Below are positions 56,642 through 64,000 of a stretch of DNA of 64,000 nucleotides, piece after piece (position 1 is the stretch's first letter; each line of letters opens with the position of its first letter). Both the position numbers and the translations under genes were made by a program. Under the pieces are notes generated by a model, which did no database searches, was not told the DNA's origin, and worked only from the letters and a program-made list of their open reading frames with translations. The stretch lies in assembly GCF_900582195.1 (NCBI RefSeq), contig NZ_UTHA01000001.1, forward strand, positions 372,001 through 436,000, read 5' to 3'. This DNA is from Pseudomonas viridiflava. GTDB lineage: Bacteria; Pseudomonadota; Gammaproteobacteria; Pseudomonadales; Pseudomonadaceae.

Positions 56642-57606
56642 TGACCGCCAGCTTTCGAAAAATTGATTATTCTTTGCGACCTGCTAAATATGCAGAGCGC
56701 AAAATGCTTGTTGATGTTTTCCGGCGCCTTACACCCTTTCAACCAGTCGAAGATTACAACTACGTCGGATTTGGATCAGTCTGGTTCTCGGATTTCATAT
56801 TGTTCCACAAGACACTTGGCATAAAAGACATGGTGTCAATAGAACAATCTGAAAGTGCCCGCGAGAGATTTGAAGAGAATCGCCCCTTCCAGATAAGAAT
56901 AGAATTTGCAAACTCATCTGTAGCGTTGCCTCGACTAGACTGGACTAAGCGCACCATCAGTTGGTTAGATTATGACGACACGCTTGTAACGCCAATGCTC
57001 CAAGATGTAAGGTCCATTGCAACTAGGGCTGTCTCCGGGTCAGTTCTAGCAGTGTCAGTTCAATGCATGAAGGCAAAAGCGCTGATTGAATATCACGAAG
57101 AGAATGATCCTTCGAAAACGAGTGCAATTGAGCGATTCCGCCAAACATTTGGCAGAGAACGAGTACCCGATGGGGCACAGGACGATGACTTAGCGGGATG
57201 GCGTTATGGTGCACTTTGCCGGAAGATACTTTCTACGGAAATTGAGCAATCTCTTTCTGACAGAAATACCAGCCCAGAAACTTCTATTCAATTTTTTCCC
57301 ATTTGCGAGATTGAGTATCAGGATGATGCTCGCATGACCACCTTAGTAGGAATTTTCGTTTCACCTGAAGAGATGAACCGTTATGAATCCTGCTCATTTG
57401 GAGGGATTGATTTTATTCCTACAGATAACAGGCCCATTCGAATAGAAATGCCTAAGCTCACAGTTAGAGAACTTCGTAAAATTGAGCAACAGCTACCTAA
57501 CTTGGATGGACGGGAGCTTGCGCTGGGATCTATACCAGCTTCTGATGCAGAAAAATTTTGCAGAATGTACCGATACTTCCCGAATTTTTCTGTTATGGAA
57601 GCATAG
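56641..57606 (+). CDS. Rossmann-fold, methyltransferase-like protein
   Basis: Protein of 321 aa coupled to the GHKL gene (TAATG overlap). YNYVGFGSVWFSDFIL (39-54) resembles motif I of SAM-dependent methyltransferases and the acidic residue of SIEQSESARERFEEN (66-80) resembles motif II; TISWLDYDDTLVTPML is a further distinctive block. The central part is variable, and the C-terminal region (VGIFVSPEEMNRYES, then PTDNRPIRIEMPKLTVREL) is unfamiliar. Without an identifiable nuclease in the locus, it is a candidate effector or sensor; enzymatic activity is not established. Confidence 0.7.
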   Translation: MTASFRKIDYSLRPAKYAERKMLVDVFRRLTPFQPVEDYNYVGFGSVWFSDFILFHKTLGIKDMVSIEQSESARERFEENRPFQIRIEFANSSVALPRLDWTKRTISWLDYDDTLVTPMLQDVRSIATRAVSGSVLAVSVQCMKAKALIEYHEENDPSKTSAIERFRQTFGRERVPDGAQDDDLAGWRYGALCRKILSTEIEQSLSDRNTSPETSIQFFPICEIEYQDDARMTTLVGIFVSPEEMNRYESCSFGGIDFIPTDNRPIRIEMPKLTVRELRKIEQQLPNLDGRELALGSIPASDAEKFCRMYRYFPNFSVMEA

Positions 57607-57636
57607 CAAGTACATTGCCTAAAACAAAAATTGCGC

Positions 57637-57676
57637 CCAAAGATGTGTAAATTACAACTGAGGGCGTTTATTTTAA
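57637..57676 (+). terminator. Possible terminator after the defence-like trio
   Basis: GCGCCC and GGGCGT arms separated by ~24 nt, followed by TTTATTTT. Short stem with a long loop, so weakly supported. Confidence 0.45.
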
Positions 57677-57725
57677 GTCTGTTATTACAGTCGCGCACTG
57701 TTAAGTAAATTTCAATCCTAAGGGT

Positions 57726-57950
57726 TTGATACGTCTTGTAAACCTCTATTTCAGCACTGAAACCCGGCTCAACTACCCTTCAAAAACCCGCAGGAAGCGG
57801 CTCCCCGATTCAGCTCAAGGAACGACCATGTCCCTCTCCATCGTCCACAGTCGCGCCCAGATTGGCGTGGAAGCCCCCGCTGTCACCGTCGAAGTCCATC
57901 TGGCCAACGGTCTGCCGTCGCTGACCATGGTCGGCCTGCCCGAGGCGGCG
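57726..57950 (+). repeat. Direct repeat of the comM leader and 5' end, right copy
   Basis: 225-bp partner of 49950-50173. It supplies the leader, ribosome-binding site and first 41 codons of the complete comM gene. The sequences immediately outside the repeat differ between copies on both sides. Confidence 0.95.
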
Positions 57951-59324
57951 GTGAAGGAAAGCAAGGACCGGGTGCGCAGCGCGATCATCAATTCCGGGCT
58001 GCAGTTTCCGGCGCGGCGGATCACCTTGAATCTGGCGCCGGCGGATCTGCCCAAGGATGGCGGGCGGTTTGATCTGGCGATTGCCTTGGGGATTCTGTCG
58101 GCGAGTGTGCAGGTGCCGTGTCTGACGCTGGACGATGTGGAATGTCTGGGTGAGTTGGCGTTGTCCGGCGCAGTAAGGGCGGTGCGCGGCGTGTTGCCGG
58201 CAGCGTTGGCCGCGCGCAAGGCGGGTCGTGCGCTGGTGGTGCCGCGGGCGAATGCCGAGGAGGCGTGCCTGGCTTCGGGGTTGAAGGTGTTTGCGGTGGA
58301 TCATTTGCTGGAGGCGGTGGCGCATTTCAATGGGCATACGCCGGTTGAGCCCTATGTCTCTGACGGCTTGATGCACGCCAGCAAGCCTTATCCCGACTTG
58401 AATGAAGTGCAGGGGCAAGTGGCGGCGAAACGGGCGTTGCTGATTGCTGCTGCGGGGGCGCATAACCTTTTGTTCAGCGGGCCGCCGGGAACGGGTAAGA
58501 CATTGCTGGCCAGCCGATTGCCGGGACTGTTACCGCCGCTGGCCGAGAGTGAAGCGCTGGAGGTGGCGGCGATTCAGTCCGTCGCCAGTGGTGCACCGCT
58601 AACCCATTGGCCGCAGCGTCCCTTCCGTCAACCGCACCACTCGGCATCCGGGCCGGCACTGGTCGGAGGCAGTTCGAAACCGCAACCCGGTGAGATTACC
58701 CTCGCCCATCACGGCGTGCTGTTTCTCGATGAGCTGCCGGAATTTGATCGCAAGGTATTGGAGGTTTTACGCGAGCCTTTGGAGTCAGGGCACATCGTGA
58801 TTTCCCGAGCCAAGGATCGCGTGCGCTTTCCGGCACGTTTCCAGTTGGTCGCAGCAATGAACCCCTGCCCCTGTGGATATCTTGGCGAGCCCAGCGGCAA
58901 GTGCTCGTGCACACCAGACATGGTGCAGCGCTACCGCAACAAGCTATCGGGGCCTTTACTGGATCGGATTGATCTGCACCTGACGGTGGCGCGGGAAGCA
59001 ACGGCGTTGAACCCACAGGCCAAGCCGGGAGAAGACAGTGCCAGCGCTGCGGTGTTGGTGGCGGAGGCACGCGAACGACAGCAAAAGCGCCAAGGCTGTG
59101 CCAATGCGTTTCTCGATCTGCCAGGGTTGAAGCGGCACTGCAAGTTATCCACAGCCGACGAAGCCTGGTTAGAGTCTGCCTGTGAGCGTTTAACGCTTTC
59201 GCTGCGCTCGGCACATCGACTGCTCAAAGTGGCGCGGACTTTAGCGGATCTCGAGAAGCACGATGATATCAAAAGAGAACACCTGGCCGAAGCATTGCAG
59301 TACAGGCCGTCCACCCAGCCCTAA
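57828..59324 (+). CDS. comM: Mg chelatase-like AAA ATPase ComM (YifB)
   Basis: ComM (498 aa, expected length) is a hexameric helicase that promotes branch migration of incoming DNA during natural transformation. N-terminal Lon-like domain (SLSIVHSRAQIGVEAPAVTV), Walker A SGPPGTGKTLLASRLPG, Walker B GVLFLDELPEFDRKVLEVL, zinc-type cysteines in NPCPCGYLGEPSGKCSC, and C-terminal domain DEAWLESACERLTLSLRSAH. The ATG at 57828 follows CAAGGAACG. The first 41 codons are those of the repeat, so the working gene is a rebuilt one. comM is a known island entry site in Acinetobacter. Confidence 0.96.
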   Translation: MSLSIVHSRAQIGVEAPAVTVEVHLANGLPSLTMVGLPEAAVKESKDRVRSAIINSGLQFPARRITLNLAPADLPKDGGRFDLAIALGILSASVQVPCLTLDDVECLGELALSGAVRAVRGVLPAALAARKAGRALVVPRANAEEACLASGLKVFAVDHLLEAVAHFNGHTPVEPYVSDGLMHASKPYPDLNEVQGQVAAKRALLIAAAGAHNLLFSGPPGTGKTLLASRLPGLLPPLAESEALEVAAIQSVASGAPLTHWPQRPFRQPHHSASGPALVGGSSKPQPGEITLAHHGVLFLDELPEFDRKVLEVLREPLESGHIVISRAKDRVRFPARFQLVAAMNPCPCGYLGEPSGKCSCTPDMVQRYRNKLSGPLLDRIDLHLTVAREATALNPQAKPGEDSASAAVLVAEARERQQKRQGCANAFLDLPGLKRHCKLSTADEAWLESACERLTLSLRSAHRLLKVARTLADLEKHDDIKREHLAEALQYRPSTQP

Positions 59325-59342
59325 AGGATGGCGTTGCCCATA

Positions 59343-59735
59343 TTAGATTTCTCCGACCAAAGCGAGAAATAAGGTAATTAACAGGGCAACAACGCCAAAT
59401 TTATCTCCAGCGGCTGCATCTTTACCCATCGATATCAGCTTTGAATTGGTGTCCGCCTCCAAACTGAAATTGCTTTGCGCACGAGCGCGAGAAAGATCCT
59501 TATCGAGTTTTTCTCGATAAATTTCAAGGCCAAGTTTTTGGATAGCTGAATAGCTTGCCAAGAGAAAAGCGAGAAATTTGAAGCCACTGACAACAGGCTT
59601 TTCCATAGAAGGAACCATGTGAACAAGCAACATATACAACAACGAAGCTACGCAGGACAAAGCCAGTGCGTTTCTAGGATTCGCATCGTAGTAGCGGCAA
59701 ACCAATTTTTTCCATAGATCATTCATATTTATCAT
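59343..59735 (-). CDS. Small hypothetical membrane protein
   Basis: Unrecognised 130-aa protein with two or three hydrophobic helices: ALALSCVASLLYMLLVHMVP, VSGFKFLAFLLASYSAIQ, and at the C-terminus GVVALLITLFLALVGEI; between them a charged coiled segment (YREKLDKDLSRARAQSNFSL). AAAGGGAG 8 bp upstream supports the ATG at 59735 over the GTG at 59741. AT-richer than its neighbours. Lies between comM and a chemoreceptor gene. Confidence 0.65.
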   Translation of the reverse strand: MINMNDLWKKLVCRYYDANPRNALALSCVASLLYMLLVHMVPSMEKPVVSGFKFLAFLLASYSAIQKLGLEIYREKLDKDLSRARAQSNFSLEADTNSKLISMGKDAAAGDKFGVVALLITLFLALVGEI

Positions 59736-59788
59736 AACCACTCCCTTTTATATGATATTGATCGGCCACTATACGACTTGTGGAAGTA

Positions 59789-61765
59789 TCAACGAAAGCG
59801 ATCAACCTCGGAACGCAAATCCGCCGCCAGCTTCTCCAGCTCTTTAGCCGTCACCGCCAGGTTCGACACAACCTCACGCTGCTCACTGTTGGCCAGTGCG
59901 ATGCTTTGCAAATTGCTGCTCAACAACGTTGCGGTGCTGCTCTGCTCCTGAGTCGCCGTGGTGATCGCGGCAAACTGCTGCCCCGCCGAACGGCTCTGCT
60001 CGTCAATACGCGCCAGCGCCGACGCCACGTTGGCGTTACGCGACAAGCCTTCCTGCATCAGCACATTGCCCTGCTCCATGGTGCTGATGGCGTTGCCGGT
60101 TTCCTGCTGGATGCTGTGGATCATGCTGGAAATTTCATCCGTCGCCTGACGAGTACGCGAGGCCAGGCTGCGCACTTCATCAGCTACCACGGCAAAGCCG
60201 CGACCCTGCTCACCGGCACGGGCGGCCTCGATTGCAGCGTTGAGCGCTAGCAGGTTGGTCTGTTCGGCAATCGAAGTAATCACGCTGACGATGCCGCCGA
60301 TTTCCTGGGAGCGCTGGCCGAGGGTGTTGATTACAGTGGCGGTGGTGTTCAGTGCGCCGGCGATTTGCTCCAGCGAGGACGACGCTTCTTCCATCGAGCT
60401 GCGACCAATCTGCGTTTGCTGGGCATTTTCCTGCGCCAGACGCTGTGTTGCGCCCATGTTGTCGGCAATGTTCAGCGAGGTCGCGCTGAACTCTTCCACC
60501 GCGCCGGCCATGCTGGTGATCTCACCGGACTGCTGCTCCATGCCTTCGTACGCACCACCGGACAGACCGGACAAGGCTTGCGCACGGCTGTTGACCTCTT
60601 CCGAAGAGCGGCGGATATGCTCGACCATGGTCGACAGCGCTTGACTCATCTGGTTGAACGCGCGCGACAGCTGGCCGATCTCGTCATTGCTCGACACATT
60701 AAGACGTACGCTCAGATCACCAGCGCCCAAAGCTTCGGCCTGACGTACCAGATCGCTCAGTGGTGCCAGTTTGCTGCGCAGCAACCAGACCACGGAACCG
60801 ACCGCCAACAACATCGCCAGCAAGCTGCCGATGGCCAGTTGCGTACCGACGCTCCAGGTCACCGCGCGGATCTCGGCTTTCGGCATGCTCGCCACGACCG
60901 ACCACGGCCCGCCGTCGAAAGGCACGGCAACGCTGTAGAAATCCTCGGACTTGTCACCCCAGAATTGACCTTTGCCCGGCGTCTTGGCCAGACCATTGAT
61001 CACTGGAATCGCCTGATCCACCGCCTGCACACCCGCCGGCGCGACCAACCATTTGTTTTGTTCATCAAGCAACGCCAGCGAACCGGTCTGGCCGATGCGG
61101 AAGCGCTTGAGGTTGTCGAACTGGGCGTTCTGCGCGTCGGTGTAATCAAAGCCGACGAACAGCACCGCAATCACCTTGCCGCTGCCATCGCGCACCGGGG
61201 TGTACTGGGTCATGTAGGAGCGCTCGAACAACAAGGCGCGACCGACGTAGCTTTGTCCTGCCATCAGCTTCGCGTAGGCCGGGTGCGCGTGGTCGAGCAA
61301 GGTGCCGATGGCGCGCGTGCCGTCCTGTTTGGTCAGCGAGGTGCTGACCCGCACGAAGTCTTCGCCGCTGCGCACGAACAGGGTGGCGACGCCGGCGGTC
61401 ATTTGCTTGAACTCGTCGACTTCCTTGAAGTTGTTGTTCAGCACTTCGCTGCCCAGGTGCAAGCCCGGGGTCTGGGTGCCTGCCACGGTCACCGGTTCAC
61501 TCGGGTGAATGCTCAATCCCGCGCTGAAGCGCTTTTCGAACAACCCGCTCAGACGCTGGGTGCTTTCACGCAGCGTGCCGTGAAAGGTGCTCAGTTGGTC
61601 GGCCAGCAGCCGCGCCTCACTGGCCAGATGCTCTTCACGGGTGGCGAGGTTGGCCGAATCCAGCGAACGCAGGGCGAACACCGTACTGCCACTGATAACT
61701 ATCGCCAGTATTACAGCGAGCGCGAGGCCCAGCTGCGAGGCGATCCGAGCGCGAGGTTGAGACAT
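59789..61765 (-). CDS. Methyl-accepting chemotaxis protein with double Cache sensor
   Basis: Chemoreceptor of 658 aa. TM1 ([20 protein letters not shown], about 13-33), a long periplasmic Cache3-Cache2-type sensor ([55 protein letters not shown]), TM2 ([20 protein letters not shown]), HAMP, and a signalling hairpin with the invariant tip [20 protein letters not shown] followed by [20 protein letters not shown]. No C-terminal CheR pentapeptide is seen. Start at [10 protein letters not shown] (61765) avoids an upstream extension. Ligand unknown. Confidence 0.93.
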   Translation of the reverse strand: MSQPRARIASQLGLALAVILAIVISGSTVFALRSLDSANLATREEHLASEARLLADQLSTFHGTLRESTQRLSGLFEKRFSAGLSIHPSEPVTVAGTQTPGLHLGSEVLNNNFKEVDEFKQMTAGVATLFVRSGEDFVRVSTSLTKQDGTRAIGTLLDHAHPAYAKLMAGQSYVGRALLFERSYMTQYTPVRDGSGKVIAVLFVGFDYTDAQNAQFDNLKRFRIGQTGSLALLDEQNKWLVAPAGVQAVDQAIPVINGLAKTPGKGQFWGDKSEDFYSVAVPFDGGPWSVVASMPKAEIRAVTWSVGTQLAIGSLLAMLLAVGSVVWLLRSKLAPLSDLVRQAEALGAGDLSVRLNVSSNDEIGQLSRAFNQMSQALSTMVEHIRRSSEEVNSRAQALSGLSGGAYEGMEQQSGEITSMAGAVEEFSATSLNIADNMGATQRLAQENAQQTQIGRSSMEEASSSLEQIAGALNTTATVINTLGQRSQEIGGIVSVITSIAEQTNLLALNAAIEAARAGEQGRGFAVVADEVRSLASRTRQATDEISSMIHSIQQETGNAISTMEQGNVLMQEGLSRNANVASALARIDEQSRSAGQQFAAITTATQEQSSTATLLSSNLQSIALANSEQREVVSNLAVTAKELEKLAADLRSEVDRFR

Positions 61766-61948
61766 GGACAGCTCCTGGCCGAGCCACGGGATCCTCCTTG
61801 ATCTCGACTCGGATAATTTTCTAATAGTGGGGTGAATCGTGGATACCGGCACGACGGTTCCACTTGCTCATAGTCGGCGGTAAAACCGAATACTTGAGCG
61901 CGCAACGTGGGTATGGCGCAAGGCCGGCATTGTGGCGGCTCGAACGTT

Positions 61949-62869
61949 TCAGCTCAAGCGCGTAACTGCCGGCAGCTCCATGGCGCGGACTTCGCCTTGC
62001 AGGAAGTCGCTGAGGCGGCGCAAACGTTCACCTCCCGGACGGGTTTTTGGCCACACCAGGTAATAATTCAGTCCGCTGGCGACGGCGGTTGGCCACGGCA
62101 GGCTCAGGCGTCCTTGGGCGACATCTTCAGCGACCATCAACAGGTCGCCCATCGACACACCGTAACCGCGCGCCGCCGCGATCATGCCCAGTTCGAGGGT
62201 ATCGAACACCTGTCCGCCCTTGAGTGACACCTGCTCGGACAGCCCCATGTGCTCCAGCCAACTGCGCCAATCGCGACGATCGGGGGTCGGGTGAAGTAAC
62301 TCAGTGCAGGCCAGCCGAGCCAGATCCCACGGCTGATCATTCAGCAGGTTGGGTGCACCCACCGGAATCAGCTCTTCAGGAAACAGCAGGCTGGCCTCCC
62401 AGTCCGGCGGAAAATGTCCGTCACTCAACAGCACGGCGCAGTCGAACGGCTCATCATTGAAGTCCACAGAGTCCACATCCATCCAGGCGCTGGTCAGTTG
62501 TACTTCGTTACCCGGCTGCAAGTGACGAAAGCGACTGAGCCGCGCCAGCAGCCAGCGCATGGTCAAAGTCGACGGTGCCTTCATGCGCAAAATGTCGTCC
62601 TCGGCACGCAAGGTATTGCAGGCCCGCTCCAGTGCACCAAAGCCCTCACGGATTCCAGGCAACAGCAGGCGAGCGGCCTCGGTCAGTTGCAGGTTGCGAC
62701 CGCTGCGATGGAATAGCCGGCAAGCGAAATGATCTTCCAGCGTTCGAATATGCCGACTGACTGCGCTCTGAGTGATCGACAACTCTTCCGCCGCACGGGT
62801 GAACGAACTGTGTCGCGCCGCCGCTTCAAATGCGCGCAGGGCATACAAGGGAGGAAGACGACGAGACAT
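61949..62869 (-). CDS. LysR-family transcriptional regulator (GcvA-like)
   Basis: LTTR of 306 aa. The N-terminal winged helix includes LRAFEAAARHSSFTRAAEEL then SITQSAVSRHIRTLEDH, the GcvA-type pattern. The effector-binding domain starts near MKAPSTLTMRWLLARLSRF, and GVSMGDLLMVAEDVAQGRLS is typical of the GcvA subgroup. Start at MSRRLPPLYALRAFE (62869). Divergent from the MATE gene (154 bp), which is the most likely target. Confidence 0.93.
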   Translation of the reverse strand: MSRRLPPLYALRAFEAAARHSSFTRAAEELSITQSAVSRHIRTLEDHFACRLFHRSGRNLQLTEAARLLLPGIREGFGALERACNTLRAEDDILRMKAPSTLTMRWLLARLSRFRHLQPGNEVQLTSAWMDVDSVDFNDEPFDCAVLLSDGHFPPDWEASLLFPEELIPVGAPNLLNDQPWDLARLACTELLHPTPDRRDWRSWLEHMGLSEQVSLKGGQVFDTLELGMIAAARGYGVSMGDLLMVAEDVAQGRLSLPWPTAVASGLNYYLVWPKTRPGGERLRRLSDFLQGEVRAMELPAVTRLS

Positions 62870-63023
62870 ACAGAAAGCTCCTATAGCGGGATACAGCCAG
62901 CCTGACAGATTCGCCTCAGGATGAGTTTTAATCATGCCACCCATCCTTTTTATCCCTTTGTGCAAAGCCTGCCAAGCGCCGAGAATCGACGGTCTTCTGT
63001 TCCCTCTGAAAATCGAGTGGTGA

Positions 63024-64000
63024 TGACCATGCAGCATCCTGTGCGTACCGAACTCTGGGCCATCCTGCGGCTGGCAGGGCCGTTGATTGCTTCACAGTTG
63101 GCGCACATGTTGATGGTGCTGACTGACACCCTGATGATGGCGCGCCTGAGCCCCGAAGCCCTCGCAGGTGGCGGTCTCGGTGCGGCGAGCTATTCATTCG
63201 TGTCGATTTTCTGCATCGGCGTGATTGCAGCGGTCGGCACTCTGGTCGCGATTCGCAAAGGTGCTGGCGACATCATCGGCGCCGCACGTCTGACTCAGGC
63301 CGGTCTGTGGCTGGCGTGGTTGATGGCGCTGGGCGCCGGGTTGCTGCTGTGGAACCTGAAACCGGTGTTGCTGCTGTTCGGCCAGACCGAAACCAATGTC
63401 AATGCCGCCGGGCAATTTCTGATCGCCCTGCCCTTCGCCCTGCCCGGCTACCTGAGCTTCATGGCCCTGCGCGGCTTTACCAGCGCGATTGGCCGAGCGA
63501 CGCCGGTGATGGTCATCAGCCTGGCCGGCACGGTGGCCAACTTCCTGCTCAATTACGCGCTGATCACCGGCATGTTCGGTCTGCCGAAAATGGGCCTGAC
63601 GGGCATTGGCCTGGTCACGGCGATTGTCGCCAACTGCATGGCGTTGGCATTGGCCTGGCACATCCGTCGGCATCCGGCCTATGACGCTTATCCATTGCGC
63701 GAAGGCTTGTCGCGGCCCAACCGCCAGTACCTGAAAGAGCTGTGGCGCCTCGGCCTGCCAATCGGCGGAACCTACGCGGTGGAGGTCGGTTTGTTCGCCT
63801 TCGCGGCGCTGTGCATGGGCACCATGGGCAGCACGCAGTTGGGTGCACACCAGATTGCTCTGCAAATCGTCTCGGTGGCGTTCATGGTGCCGGCGGGTAT
63901 GTCGTACGCGATCACCATGCGCGTCGGCCAGCATTACGGCGCCGGGCAATTGAGCGATGCGCGGATGTCCGGGCGGGTCGGGATCGTCTTTGGCGCGGTG
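63024..64000 (+). CDS. MATE family efflux transporter (partial, runs off the window)
   Basis: Start of a multidrug and toxin extrusion pump; 325 codons are inside the window and the 3' end is missing. Begins MTMQHPVRTELWAILRLAGP, then LIASQLAHMLMVLTDTLMMA (first helix with the family Asp-Thr), and further helices (FLIALPFALPGYLSFMALRG, VMVISLAGTVANFLLNYALI). ATGs at 63024 and 63030 are both possible. Na+- or H+-driven drug export is the family role. Divergent from the LysR gene. Confidence 0.92.

Overview
The window is a GC-rich gammaproteobacterial chromosome segment whose gene content and order point to Pseudomonas, most likely the P. fluorescens lineage. Diagnostic content includes algP, rsd/algQ, dsbB, a hemY-hemX-hemD-hemC-algR cluster next to argH, a Mg-type hemB beside ppk, class I cyaA, sutA, glnK-amtB, and many copies of a Pseudomonas-type REP palindrome with a GGGAGCGAGCTTGCTCGCGA core. 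No rRNA, tRNA, CRISPR array, integrase or transposase was found.

Layout. 1-2940: polar amino-acid ABC importer operon. 3147-8162: ppx facing ppk-hemB. 8370-12554: DedA protein, ElbB, a YaiI-family protein and an FTR1 iron permease fused to cytochrome c. 12811-17583: five-gene envelope cluster (two COG3014-like lipoproteins, YcfL-like, LpoB-like and a CsgG/LpoB-like periplasmic protein). 17663-24778: LysE exporter, small MscS channel, ABC-F ATPase, TIGR02444 protein, AlgP, FKBP isomerase, Rsd, DsbB. 24997-31842: haem genes, algR and divergent argH; the sensor kinase gene algZ/fimS expected between algR and argH is missing apart from what looks like its last ~45 codons. 32142-33548: AT-rich island with a BrnT/BrnA-like toxin-antitoxin pair and two unknown genes. 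33591-44185: GST, small conserved proteins, cyaA, rnk, DUF1289, cyaY, then lptM-lysA-dapF-DUF484-xerC-HAD. 44375-47834: sutA, yjbQ, amtB-glnK, ubiK.

47835-57825 is the accessory zone. It starts with a structured leader resembling C4 antisense RNA ahead of a BRO-N antirepressor-like gene, followed by a GNAT-like protein and a micro-ORF. Then comes a region bracketed by a 224/225-bp direct repeat of the comM (yifB) 5' end; a third, decayed copy lies in between. The repeat ends at the same place inside comM each time, so the cargo appears to have entered comM and rebuilt its 5' end. Cargo: a 224-aa protein with a coupled 26-aa ORF; a convergent 191-aa protein with TCGAACC operator-like repeats; a lipoprotein plus helical hydrophobic protein pair; and a divergent trio of C5-cytosine methyltransferase, MORC-like GHKL ATPase and Rossmann-fold protein. 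The trio is the best candidate for an undescribed restriction or phage-defence system.

57828-64000: intact comM, a small membrane protein, a Cache-type chemoreceptor, a GcvA-like LysR regulator, and the start of a MATE exporter that runs off the window. Starts were chosen by ribosome-binding site, family length and overlap with neighbours; functions come from recognised motifs, not from database searches.
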